Source: Acetobacteraceae bacterium (lineage in GTDB: Bacteria > Pseudomonadota > Alphaproteobacteria > Acetobacterales > Acetobacteraceae). Taken from it: 64,000 nucleotides of DNA. A program made the translations under genes and the position numbers. The stretch covers positions 1 to 64,000 of the forward strand of contig DNXO01000034.1 in NCBI GenBank assembly GCA_003506895.1, in the 5' to 3' direction. Shown here piece after piece: positions 1 through 8,161 of the stretch (within the stretch, counting starts at the first letter, position 1; each line of letters begins with the position of its first letter). Below the pieces are notes generated by a model. That model was not told the DNA's origin. It saw nothing but the letters and a program-made list of their open reading frames with translations, and made no database searches.

Positions 1-118
1 TTCGTTTATTTCGCCGCGTATCCTTAGGCACCGAAACGGCCCCGCACCGACATGGTAGGAACGTCGCCGAACCCAGTCCATGGCGAGGCGGTTGCCGTTG
101 GCCCCTACGCCACCAAAC

Positions 119-1078
119 TCAGGCCGCCTTCCGCCGGAACGCAGCCAGACTCCCGGCGTGGATCAATTCGCTCGGCAGTTGATGCCCGACAATCTCTTCC
201 GCCAGTCGGCCGACCTCGATCAGCGCGTCCAGGTCGATGCCGGTGTCTATGCCCATTTCCTCGCACAGCAGGACAAGTTCCTCGGTGCAGATGTTCCCCG
301 CCGCCTTCGGCTGGCCGGCAAACGGACAACCGCCCAGGCCGCCAACCGTGGAATCGTAGCGGGTGACGCCCATTTTCAGGCCGGCATGGGCATTCGCCAC
401 CGCCATACCGCGGGTGTCGTGCAGGTGCAGCGACAGGTTCATCTCCGGCCAGCGAGTACGCACCTCGCCAATCACCCGCTCGATCCGGGCGGGCGTGGCC
501 CAACCCATGGTGTCGGCGAGGGAAAACAGACTGATCGCAGCACCGGTTTCGGCGGCGATGGCCAAGCCGTCTTCCAGCGTGCTGATCACCTGGGCGGGCG
601 AGATGTCGCCCTGGTAATTGCAGCCGAACGCCGCCATGACGCCGATTCGGGTCACGGGAACGCCCTTGGATTGCTGCAATGCGCTGTGCTTGCGCATCGC
701 CTCCAGGTTCTCGGCGTGGCTGCGGTTAAGGTTCTTGCGGGTGAAGCCTTCCGAGGCGGTCAGCGAAATGCTGCCGTGGATCGTCAGCTTGTCCTTGAAC
801 GCCAAGGCCCGATCCAGCCCGTTCCCATTGAAGAACAAGCCAGTGTACTCGACGCCCTGCTTGGCCTTGAAACCCTCGACCACCGCCTCGGCGTCGGCCC
901 AGCCGGGGACCAGGCGGGTGTTGACGAAGGAGCAGGCCTGGATGTGATGAAGTCCGGTTTCCGCCAGCGCTTCGATCAGCTTGATCTTGTTTTCGGTCGG
1001 AATCGGGCCCGGTTCGATCTGGAAGCCTTCGCGCGGGCCTTCCTCATGGATTTCGACGTGGTTCGGTAGATCGGTCAT
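119..1078 (-). CDS. Hydroxymethylglutaryl-CoA lyase-like (HMGL/DRE-TIM family)
   Basis: A 319-residue TIM-barrel lyase of the HMG-CoA lyase family, close to the family's usual length of about 300-325. Enzymes of this family cleave HMG-CoA or related 3-hydroxyacyl-CoAs into acetyl-CoA and a ketoacid at the end of leucine or isoprenoid breakdown. Visible marks are the N-terminal metal/substrate loop GPREGFQ (residues 14-20), the metal-binding LHLHDT (217-222) and the glycine-rich cysteine loop GGLGGCPF (247-254) that carries the catalytic cysteine. The metal-ligand aspartate usual before the GxR/Q motif is replaced by EE, so the exact substrate is uncertain. A GAGGAA ribosome site lies about 9 nt before the ATG. 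It lies 80 nt downstream of a thioesterase on the same strand, a pairing that suggests acyl-CoA catabolism. Confidence 0.88.
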   Translation of the reverse strand: MTDLPNHVEIHEEGPREGFQIEPGPIPTENKIKLIEALAETGLHHIQACSFVNTRLVPGWADAEAVVEGFKAKQGVEYTGLFFNGNGLDRALAFKDKLTIHGSISLTASEGFTRKNLNRSHAENLEAMRKHSALQQSKGVPVTRIGVMAAFGCNYQGDISPAQVISTLEDGLAIAAETGAAISLFSLADTMGWATPARIERVIGEVRTRWPEMNLSLHLHDTRGMAVANAHAGLKMGVTRYDSTVGGLGGCPFAGQPKAAGNICTEELVLLCEEMGIDTGIDLDALIEVGRLAEEIVGHQLPSELIHAGSLAAFRRKAA

Positions 1079-1158
1079 GGCGGACGGTTCCTCGTTATGG
1101 CCTTGGGGCTGGCGCTATCTTGGAAGCCCCGCACCATGCTGACAAGCGAGACGCCCGA

Positions 1159-1593
1159 TCAGGACTGCGACAGGGCGTATGTCGTCGTCGCGTGGGACAT
1201 CAGCCGCCCGGTGGTTTCCTCGGTGATGCGAACCTCGGCGGTGTAAAGACGACGCCCGGCCCGCAACGGGGTGGCGACGGCGACCAGCGGCAGCACCATC
1301 GCGGGCCGGAGGAACTTGATCGTCAGATCGACCGTCACGGCCGCCTCATCGCGCCGCGCAGCCAGGATCAGGGCGTAGGTCGCGACATCGGCCAGGGCGA
1401 ACTGCACCGGACCGGCGACACTGCCGCCCGGCCTTGTGACATGGTCCCCTGCCCTGAGACGCACCGCCCCACGGCCCTCGCTGGCTTCGATCACATCGAT
1501 GTTGAACAGCGGGACCAGCGGTAAACCCTGTTCGATATGCCGCCGGATGTGGTCCAAGGTCCAATTTATGTCCGGGGTGCCCAAACCTACCAT
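1159..1593 (-). CDS. PaaI-family hotdog thioesterase
   Basis: A 144-residue protein with the hotdog-fold thioesterase pattern: a central helix region (PVQFALADVAT) carrying the usual acidic residue, followed by strands TVDLTIKFLRP and RLYTAEVRITEE. Such proteins hydrolyse acyl-CoA or aryl-CoA thioesters in the cytoplasm. A longer reading frame runs upstream to 1971, but that part overlaps the debranching gene on the other strand and has no thioesterase character. The start at 1593 (MVGLGTPD) gives the normal family length and places the gene in a divergent arrangement with the + strand gene at 1660. It probably shares a transcript with the HMGL-like gene that follows. Confidence 0.82.
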   Translation of the reverse strand: MVGLGTPDINWTLDHIRRHIEQGLPLVPLFNIDVIEASEGRGAVRLRAGDHVTRPGGSVAGPVQFALADVATYALILAARRDEAAVTVDLTIKFLRPAMVLPLVAVATPLRAGRRLYTAEVRITEETTGRLMSHATTTYALSQS

Positions 1594-1659
1594 CCTGTCA
1601 CGTGATCCCGCGGCCGCGATCACGCTATAAACCACCCAACAACGCGGAGTCTCTCGTTC

Positions 1660-3825
1660 ATGCCGTTCAAGGTCCAGGTCGGCCCGCCGCAGATCGCCAT
1701 CCATCAGGCCATGACGGTCCTGGTGACCGAATCCGACGGGCAGATCGAATGGCCCAGCGACAAGGGACTGTATTTCTTCGATACGCGGCTGATCAGCGCC
1801 TGGTCGGTCTATGCGAACGGCACACCGTGGGATCTGCTGAACGGCGGGGCGGTGAATTTCGACTCCGCCCGCATCTTTCTGACCAACCGGGCATTCCTGA
1901 CCGAGGACGGGTCGATCCCCAGCCAGACCCTGGCGTTCGGCGTGGCCCGCGTGCTGGATCAGGGGATGCACGAGGACCTGGACATCACGAACTACGGCCA
2001 GAAGCCGGTGCGGTTCAATCTGGAGATCGCCACCCGCTCAGACTTCGCCGATGTGTTCGATGTCAAATCAAAGCGCGACATCCGGCGCGGGCATATCAAC
2101 ACCGACTGGTCGGAAACCCGGCAGTCGTTGCGTACGACCTATCGCAATGCGGATTTCTCCCGATCGGTCGCGATATCGGTTGGACGCTGCGACTCGCGGG
2201 CGGTCTTCGCCAATGGACGCTTGAGCTTCGAGGTCAGGTTGCCGCCGGGCGGCGCGTGGCACGCCTGCCTGCTGTATGAGTTCGACGACGGCGACAAGCG
2301 CTACCACGCGAGTCATGAGTGCGCCATCAGGGCCGAATCCTCGTCGCAGGCACAGGCGCACCGCGATTGGCGTCAGACAGTGCTGAAATTACGGACCAGC
2401 AACGAGGAGTTCTATCGCTTCTTCCATCAGTCGATCGATGACATGGCGGCGTTGCGACTACCGCTGGAGGGCACCGACCATATGGTGTTCCTGCCTGCCG
2501 CCGGCCTGCCGTGGTTCATGGCCCCGTTTGGACGGGACAGCCTGATCGTTTCGTTGCAGAACATTCTTGTTTACCCCGAATTCGCGCGCGGCTCGCTGGA
2601 CGTGCTGGGACGGTGGCAGTCGAAAGAACGGGATGATTTCCGCGATGCCGAACCGGGCAAGATCATGCACGAGTTGCGGTACGGGGAACTCGCGCATTTC
2701 AAGCTGATTCCGCATACGCCGTATTACGGAACCGCGGATGCCACGCCGTTGTATCTGGTGACGTTGCATGCGGCCTGGCGTGCGACCGGCGACCAATCGC
2801 TGCTGGAAAAGCATCTGCCGAACGCCGAAGCGGCGCTGGATTGGATCGACAACTACGGTGATCGTGACGGCGATCTGTTGCAGGAGTATCAGACCCGCTC
2901 GCCGGTGGGATACGAGAACATGGCATGGAAAGACGCCGGCGATTCCATGACCTACACGGACGGTACCCCGGTTCGCGGCCCCAAGGCGCTATGCGAGTTG
3001 CAGGGCTATGTTTACGACGCCTGGGTGCGGATGGCCGAGGTTTTCGATGCCCTTGGCAAGCCGGACCGCGCGAAGTCATTACGCACGAAGGCGGCGGCGC
3101 TGTTCGCGAGATTCAACGAAACATTCTGGGATGAGGAAGCCGGCTTTTACGCGTACATGCTCGACGGCGAAAAGCGAAAGGTCATGACGGTCGCATCCAA
3201 TCCTGGCCATCTGCTTTGGTCGGGCATCGTCCCGCCAGACCGCGCGGCCAGGGTCGTGGCGCGGCTGATGCAACCGGATATGAATTCGGGGTGGGGCATT
3301 CGCACGCTGTCGGCCAAACATCCAGCCTACAACCCGTATTCCTACCAGAACGGATCGGTCTGGCCGCACGACAACAGCCTGATCGCACTTGGTTTCAAGC
3401 GTTATGGGTTCACCACCGAGGCAGGTCATATCGCGCGCGACATCAGCGATGCGGCGAGCCACTTCCTGTTGAACCAGTTGCCCGAACTGTACGCCGGTGT
3501 GCAGCGCAACGGGGCGAATTTCCCGGTGCAGTATCTGGGTGCGAACGTACCGCAAGCCTGGGCGGCGGGATCGTGCTTCGCGCTGCTGCAGGCGATGCTG
3601 GGGATTCAGCCCGATGCACCGAACGAGGCGCTCTACGTCGATCCCGATCTGCCGGAATGGCTGCCAGACGTTACGCTGATCGATCTACGGCTGGGTCGGC
3701 GGCATTTGGATATCCGCTTCCGTCGTGACGGCGGAAAAACGGTCTGGGAGGTGCTTCGCGGGGAAGCGCATGTGGTGAAGTATCGCAGCAGCGTGGAAGC
3801 GCGGGAGGCGTTGTGCTGCACGTAG
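1660..3825 (+). CDS. Amylo-alpha-1,6-glucosidase / glycogen debranching family protein
   Basis: A 721-residue protein with two parts. Residues about 10-210 match the N-terminal beta-sandwich of bacterial debranching-type proteins (strands such as LYFFDTRLISAW). Residues about 270-700 form an alpha/alpha barrel with the amylo-alpha-1,6-glucosidase signature WFMAPFGRDSLIVSLQ near residue 283 and a later NPYSYQNGSVWPHDN segment. Members act on alpha-1,6 branch points or related glucosyl bonds; several have no tested substrate. There is no signal peptide, so a cytoplasmic role is likely. A GGAG ribosome site precedes the ATG at 1660. No glycogen or trehalose gene is adjacent, so the pathway cannot be inferred from neighbours. 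Confidence 0.85.
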   Translation: MPFKVQVGPPQIAIHQAMTVLVTESDGQIEWPSDKGLYFFDTRLISAWSVYANGTPWDLLNGGAVNFDSARIFLTNRAFLTEDGSIPSQTLAFGVARVLDQGMHEDLDITNYGQKPVRFNLEIATRSDFADVFDVKSKRDIRRGHINTDWSETRQSLRTTYRNADFSRSVAISVGRCDSRAVFANGRLSFEVRLPPGGAWHACLLYEFDDGDKRYHASHECAIRAESSSQAQAHRDWRQTVLKLRTSNEEFYRFFHQSIDDMAALRLPLEGTDHMVFLPAAGLPWFMAPFGRDSLIVSLQNILVYPEFARGSLDVLGRWQSKERDDFRDAEPGKIMHELRYGELAHFKLIPHTPYYGTADATPLYLVTLHAAWRATGDQSLLEKHLPNAEAALDWIDNYGDRDGDLLQEYQTRSPVGYENMAWKDAGDSMTYTDGTPVRGPKALCELQGYVYDAWVRMAEVFDALGKPDRAKSLRTKAAALFARFNETFWDEEAGFYAYMLDGEKRKVMTVASNPGHLLWSGIVPPDRAARVVARLMQPDMNSGWGIRTLSAKHPAYNPYSYQNGSVWPHDNSLIALGFKRYGFTTEAGHIARDISDAASHFLLNQLPELYAGVQRNGANFPVQYLGANVPQAWAAGSCFALLQAMLGIQPDAPNEALYVDPDLPEWLPDVTLIDLRLGRRHLDIRFRRDGGKTVWEVLRGEAHVVKYRSSVEAREALCCT

Positions 3826-3872
3826 GGGCGACGCCGAAAAGTATGATCACGTCAGATTCGGCACTGAGTTCC

Positions 3873-4688
3873 CTATTTGGCCGAACGCGCCCGGCGTGGC
3901 TTTCCACGCACGCGCGCGACCCCCAACCCAGCAGCAGCTATGCCGAACAGTCCGATGGTCGCGGGTTCGGGAACCGGCAATCCGAGGGCGAATTCGAACG
4001 CGGCTGAACCCGGATCGGAAAAGACCACAGTGTCGAACCCGGATAGTCCGAAAAACCTGAGCGCGACATTCGTCGTGCCACTTACCGAGCCCGACCCCAT
4101 GGCCGAGGCGATGTCAGCGCCGTTAACGGTCGCGATGGTAGTGCCCCCGTTCTTGAAGATGATGACATTGTTGTTGTTGGTGGCAGAGCTGTCAACCGAA
4201 CCCCAGAGCATTTGCAACGCGTCCTGCGTCACCGTGTAGCTGACGGTCACGGAGCCGGAAGCGCCGGCCACCAAATAGTCCGTTTTGGTGTTGGTGCTGC
4301 CGAACGGCGTTGCGGCCTGACCGCCAACTCCACCCGCGAAAACGCCAGACGGCGTAGATCCGCCAGTCCCGAACGCGATACTGGATATCTCTGCCCCGCT
4401 TGGGAGCTTAGCCGGAGCCGACCCGGAAGACGAGGACGTGACAGTGGTCGATTGAACCAGTGTGTTTGCCGTCTTGTTTGTGCCCAGGTTCAGTATGGTG
4501 AACGGAATCGGCGACGGCAGCGTATTGTTACCGCCGGAGTTCGAATAGATTTCGATCGATGGGGACGCCGCGGATGCCATCGGGCCGAAGAGGCCTGTCA
4601 GGCAAAACGCAGCGAGAGTCAGACGAGCAGAAGCCCGCACCGGCATCCTGACAACGCGCATCATCCGGCAGATTTTGAACAACGTCAT
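3873..4688 (-). CDS. PEP-CTERM sorting domain protein
   Basis: A 271-residue exported protein. Residues about 18-40 form a signal peptide ending MASAAS. The C-terminus carries VPEPATIGLFGIAAAGLG, then a basic tail (RVRGKPRRARSAK). This is the tripartite PEP-CTERM signal (VPEP box, hydrophobic segment, arginine cluster) recognised by an exosortase, so the protein should be cleaved and delivered to the envelope or extracellular matrix. The body is Ser/Thr/Gly/Asn rich with no enzyme motif, as usual for this class. An in-frame ATG nine codons in is an alternative start. No exosortase is in the window. It converges with the debranching gene, 47 nt apart. Confidence 0.85.
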   Translation of the reverse strand: MTLFKICRMMRVVRMPVRASARLTLAAFCLTGLFGPMASAASPSIEIYSNSGGNNTLPSPIPFTILNLGTNKTANTLVQSTTVTSSSSGSAPAKLPSGAEISSIAFGTGGSTPSGVFAGGVGGQAATPFGSTNTKTDYLVAGASGSVTVSYTVTQDALQMLWGSVDSSATNNNNVIIFKNGGTTIATVNGADIASAMGSGSVSGTTNVALRFFGLSGFDTVVFSDPGSAAFEFALGLPVPEPATIGLFGIAAAGLGVARVRGKPRRARSAK

Positions 4689-4779
4689 ATTACCCGATCA
4701 GATTGTCCGAAGGCATCCCTGCTTCAGGGCACCCTGGCCAGCCAACGCCGCCTAGTCTCATAGGGCGGTATCACCCCTT

Positions 4780-4829
4780 GAATTCTGCTAAAAATTAGCA
4801 CGAATTCGCCCTTCGGGAAAGCGAATTCG
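4780..4829. repeat. Cluster of small palindromes with three GAATTC sites
   Basis: Between two same-strand genes lies a compact palindromic patch. TGCTAA/TTAGCA (4786-4791 and 4795-4800) forms a 6-bp stem with an AAA loop. CGAATTCGC (4801-4809) pairs with GCGAATTCG (4821-4829) around a CCTTCGGG-like core. GAATTC occurs at 4780, 4802 and 4823. It sits upstream of the PEP-CTERM gene start (4688) and downstream of the parvulin gene, so it could be a terminator for the latter or an operator for the former. Confidence 0.55.
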
Positions 4830-4885
4830 GCTTATCGTGTGATTAAAAAATCGATATTTGTCCCAATTATAGGACGGATTAGTCT

Positions 4886-5845
4886 CTACTGCCGGCCTGC
4901 GCCTTCCGGCGGTCCGCTGTCTTCCTTTCCGGAAACGTCATATTGTCGAACCGTCGCGGCCGCCACCGCCGCCTCGATCACCGGGGCAACTCCCTCTCTT
5001 AAGATCTCTTGCCTCAATTGCTCCCGAGCGAGCAGGAATGGACGGGTTGGCTGCCGCCGCCGTTCCTCGACCTTCAGCACGAACCATGTCTCGGGGCCAC
5101 GCACGGGGTAGGCGGTGAAGTGCCCGGGCTCCAGCGAAAAGACGACAGCGCCGACCTCGGGGGTCAACTGCTCCAGCGTCGCGAAACCGGCGTCTCCTCC
5201 GGCGGCGGCGGTTGAATCGATGCTCGACCGCTTGGCGAGCGCTGCAAAATCCGCCCCCGTCCGCAATTCCCCGATGATGTCGTTCGCCTCCCGCTCGGTT
5301 CGCAGCATGATGACCCGCAGATGCACTTCCTCGGGTCCAGGCTGTCCGACTACCTCTGTCTTATAACGCTCCAGCAAGGCGGCCTCGGTGATCGATGGAG
5401 ATATTTGGCGGATCAGGAACTCGTTCGCCAACACCTGGTCCGACGCGGCCTTCATTCTCCGCCTGACGACGGTATCCTCATCGATGGCCAATTGCTGGGC
5501 GCGGATAACCAGTGCCTGCTGGCGAATAAGCCGAGACAGAACACCGGGGTACACGTCGGGGAACGGCAATCCGGCCACGTTGGCGGGAAGCTTCCGTATT
5601 GCGTCGGCCACGTCGCCAAGGGTGACCGATCGCCCATCCACCTCCGCCAGCACGGTGTTCGCGCTGTCAGGGGCCTTGCCGGCGGTGTCGTATGACGGGT
5701 TGGCGGTATCGAAGATCGGCCGCTTTAGATCGCCCGGCGCGAAGGGGGATGGGGCCGGTGCAATACCCGACTGCGCGAACGCAATGCCGCTGGATAAGGC
5801 GAGCGGCAAAATCGCCAGGAGGTATCGATGATTTCGGTTCAACAT
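4886..5845 (-). CDS. Secreted parvulin-type peptidyl-prolyl cis-trans isomerase
   Basis: A 319-residue protein with a signal peptide (residues 1-25, ending IAFAQ). A helical chaperone-like N-terminal part follows (about 60-165, including VDGRSVTLGDVADAIRKLP), then a parvulin rotamase domain at about 170-270 (EVHLRVIMLRTE, GADFAALAKRSSIDSTAAAGGDAG, ELTPEVGAVVFSLEPG). This is the SurA/PpiC/PpiD architecture: periplasmic prolyl isomerase and folding helper for exported or outer-membrane proteins. It is divergent from the enolase-superfamily gene at 6016. It is an isolated copy, not in the usual surA-pdxA-ksgA cluster, so it is likely an accessory paralogue. Confidence 0.86.
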   Translation of the reverse strand: MLNRNHRYLLAILPLALSSGIAFAQSGIAPAPSPFAPGDLKRPIFDTANPSYDTAGKAPDSANTVLAEVDGRSVTLGDVADAIRKLPANVAGLPFPDVYPGVLSRLIRQQALVIRAQQLAIDEDTVVRRRMKAASDQVLANEFLIRQISPSITEAALLERYKTEVVGQPGPEEVHLRVIMLRTEREANDIIGELRTGADFAALAKRSSIDSTAAAGGDAGFATLEQLTPEVGAVVFSLEPGHFTAYPVRGPETWFVLKVEERRRQPTRPFLLAREQLRQEILREGVAPVIEAAVAAATVRQYDVSGKEDSGPPEGAGRQ

Positions 5846-6015
5846 GAAGCCCCGGGGACGATGAGTTCAACGCTGCGTGCCTTACCACGCGCTTGCCTTC
5901 CGATGCGATAAAGAAAGGTCTTTTTCCGGCGATGGCTTATACCCTGCTGGGAGGGGGCAATTTGCCCTGGGTGGGGTCTGCCGTTACGGTTGGTTCGGCC
6001 AGCCGGGGAAACGCC

Positions 6016-7110
6016 ATGAAAATCACCAGCTACGAAGCGACCACGCTGCGCGTTCCAGAGGACGACCCGTTGGCGAATATGCCGGAGGAAGTCGGCCGCA
6101 CCCGCCCGGTCGTGATCCTGCGCCTGCGCACCGACAACGGTATCGAGGGCATCGGCATCACCTTCTACGGCGGCAAGATGACCGGCAGCCTACGGATGGC
6201 GGTGGAGGAACTCGCTGCGCTGACGGTGGGCGAAGACCCGCTTAGGATCGAGAAGATCGTCGCCAAACTGCGGGCGGGCACCGGGGATTCGTGTGGTCCG
6301 GGCGGTATTTTCACGCTGGCACTGTCGGCGATCGACATCGCGCTGTGGGACATCAAGGGCAAGGCGCTGGATCAGCCGCTATGGAAGCTGCTGGGCGGAC
6401 ACCGGGATCGGGTGGCCACCTATGCGTCGGGCTCGCTGCGGCGCGGTTTGACCGACGATCAGGCGCAACGGGCGGCGCAGATCCTGGTGCAGAAGGGCTT
6501 CAAGGAGATGAAGACCCAGATGGCCCTGCCCGGCAACCCGACGCCAGCCGAGGAAGTTCGGCGCGTGCGCGTAGTGCGGGAAGCGATCGGGCCGGACATC
6601 AAGCTGATGTGCGACATCAACCAGCGGTGGCGGCCGGAACAGGCGATCGATATCGGCAGCCGGATCGAGGATGTCGGGCTGTTCTGGCTGGAAGACGTCA
6701 CCGCCGCGGACGACTACGCCGGCCTTGCCCGCGTGACCGCCGCATTGAAGACACCGGTCGCCGGCGGTGAATATGTCTGGGGCATCGTCCCGTTCCGCCA
6801 CATGATCGAGGCTCGGTCAGTCGATATCGTCATGGTCGATATCTGCCGAGCGGGGGGCGTGACGCAGTGGATGAAGATCGCCGGGATGGCGGAGGCGTTC
6901 AACCTGCCCATCGTCAGTCATGTGATGCCGGAAATACTGCTGCATCTGGTCGCCGCCTGCCCCAATGGACTGACGGTTGAATACATGCCGTGGATGCTGG
7001 CTCTGTATGAGGAAACCCCGGCCATCGAGGATGGCATGCTGGTGTTGCCGGAGAAGCCGGGGCTGGGCCTGACGTTCGATGAGAAGGCGATCGCGGCGTT
7101 CAAAGCGTGA
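6016..7110 (+). CDS. Mandelate racemase / muconate lactonizing enzyme family protein
   Basis: A 364-residue enolase-superfamily enzyme, counted from ATG 6016 (GGGGAA ribosome site upstream); an earlier in-frame ATG at 5893 adds 41 unconvincing residues. The N-terminal capping domain is residues 1-125 and the barrel about 140-360. Metal ligands are D200 (MCDIN), E226 (WLED) and E252 (GGEY). A His/Asp pair, H302 (VSHVMPE) and D275 (MVDICRAGG), points to the mandelate-racemase subgroup, which abstracts an alpha proton from carboxylates, often sugar acids. At the usual KxK position it reads K166-T-Q168, so the second lysine is glutamine, which may restrict the stereochemistry it can handle. The substrate is unknown. 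It stands alone. Confidence 0.87.
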   Translation: MKITSYEATTLRVPEDDPLANMPEEVGRTRPVVILRLRTDNGIEGIGITFYGGKMTGSLRMAVEELAALTVGEDPLRIEKIVAKLRAGTGDSCGPGGIFTLALSAIDIALWDIKGKALDQPLWKLLGGHRDRVATYASGSLRRGLTDDQAQRAAQILVQKGFKEMKTQMALPGNPTPAEEVRRVRVVREAIGPDIKLMCDINQRWRPEQAIDIGSRIEDVGLFWLEDVTAADDYAGLARVTAALKTPVAGGEYVWGIVPFRHMIEARSVDIVMVDICRAGGVTQWMKIAGMAEAFNLPIVSHVMPEILLHLVAACPNGLTVEYMPWMLALYEETPAIEDGMLVLPEKPGLGLTFDEKAIAAFKA

Positions 7111-7115
7111 TTTTC

Positions 7116-7477
7116 TTAAGCCTCGGGCGGTAACGGTTCTTCGGAGAACGCCACGGCACCGACAAACCCGTATTGGGGCGAGGCGATCCGTGGCAAGGAT
7201 TTCGGCCGTAGCAGGTGCTGGCGCGGAAAGGCCGCGCGATCGTCCGGACCGATACCATGGCTGGCGGCATCGAGTGTCGTGAACCCGATATAGGCGCCCC
7301 AATCGATCATTCGGTCGCAGCGGGGCAGGACGGCATCGAGGAAGCGCTGTGTGCCTTCCTCGAACCCGCTGGCGAATTCGCCGTCCCCACCGCGACGACC
7401 GGATTGTCGAATATATGGAACGATCGTCCACGAACGGTCAGGGTTTGGCTTGCCATTTCGTCAACGACTGCTTGCAT
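7116..7477 (-). pseudogene. Frameshifted, truncated FkbM-type methyltransferase remnant
   Basis: A good ribosome site (GGGAAGG) precedes ATG 7477, whose frame reads QTLTVRGRSFHIFDNPVVAVG and then loses sense. The next frame carries on with GEFASGFEEGTQRFLDAVLP and MIDWGAYIGFTTLDAASHG to a stop at 7116. Joined, this resembles the start of FkbM-family SAM methyltransferases: a glycine/glutamate approach segment, then the DxGAxxG SAM-binding strand. The shift lies near 7395-7405, in a run of G. The expected remaining two thirds of the domain (another 100 or more residues) are missing. I read it as a decayed gene; a sequencing error could explain the shift but not the short length. Confidence 0.55.
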
Positions 7478-7597
7478 GATCTTCCCTTCCCCGGAAGACG
7501 AAATATAGGCCGCGAAATATTGATGGAGAGTTAACCGGTCCCAGGGTAAATTACTTGAGCATGGCTAAGGCTGCCATGCCCGAAGCGTAGGCTGCAA

Positions 7598-7996
7598 TCA
7601 GGACACCCAAGACACCCCAAGATAGATCTTGGTCGGAAAGTTCCCCAGCTTCTCATGCAGGGTGCCCAGCCTGTCACGCATATCGACCCGAAACTCGGCC
7701 GCCTCCCCGCGAATCTCGGACATCTCGGCACGAAGTCCCGCGCCGAGCGCGGAAACCTCGGTACGGGTTACACTCCGAAGTTCAGCCAGGTCCGCTTTGG
7801 TCGCCAGATGCGGCAGCGTCGAAGTCAGGGTCGCGTCGATACGGATGATCATCGGCTCAAGTCGGGACAACACCGACGTGACGTCGCGCACATCCTCTTC
7901 CAGGCGGGCAGCACGGTCTTCCATGGCCACAAAGTGTGGTGCAGGGACCTCGGCCACAAGACAAAAATCATTCATGGCCTGAGCTTTCCAAGGCAT
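7598..7996 (-). CDS. Coiled-coil protein that lost its C-terminal membrane anchor by frameshift
   Basis: A 132-residue protein, mostly helical and charged (heptad-like stretch about 25-115: EDRAARLEEDVRDV, ATKADLAELRSVTRTEV, RDRLGTLHEKLG). It ends abruptly TKIYLGVSWVS. If one G is added to the GGGG run at 7615-7618, the frame continues as GGVLGVLIAAYASGMAALAMLK and stops at 7551. That is a typical C-terminal transmembrane helix of small DUF1640/hypothetical coiled-coil proteins, so the intact gene would be 7551-7996. An internal ATG at 7975 (MNDFCLV) is an equally likely start. Function unknown. Confidence 0.55.
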   Translation of the reverse strand: MPWKAQAMNDFCLVAEVPAPHFVAMEDRAARLEEDVRDVTSVLSRLEPMIIRIDATLTSTLPHLATKADLAELRSVTRTEVSALGAGLRAEMSEIRGEAAEFRVDMRDRLGTLHEKLGNFPTKIYLGVSWVS

Positions 7997-8101
7997 GAAT
8001 ACTATCGAATGCTGACTTGCATACTTCGGTATTCCGACCCAGGATTCCGCACACCAGGACGACTACTACCCGCCGACGCATACATACATTCATAAATACA
8101 G

Positions 8102-8126
8102 TCCGCGCTCCCGAAGGAAGCGCGGA
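8102..8126 (-). terminator. Hairpin downstream of HbpS-like gene
   Basis: TCCGCGCT (8102-8109) and AGCGCGGA (8119-8126) form a perfect 8-bp GC-rich stem around a 9-nt loop, 36 nt past the stop of the minus-strand gene at 8162. On the minus strand it is followed by a moderately T-rich stretch. It is a plausible but imperfect intrinsic terminator. Confidence 0.5.
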
Positions 8127-8161
8127 TCATAATCACCGATTGGTTAACGAAACGTTGAAAT

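Noticed and set aside
1..118. Short minus-strand open frame running off the left edge
   Set aside because: Only about 30 codons are visible, with no motif or ribosome site to support a gene.
80..1069. Long + strand frame over the HMGL-like gene
   Set aside because: His/Arg/Gln-rich translation without family features; it is the antisense shadow of a clear lyase gene.
1594..1971. N-terminal extension of the thioesterase
   Set aside because: It lies antisense inside the debranching enzyme gene and has no hotdog-fold character.
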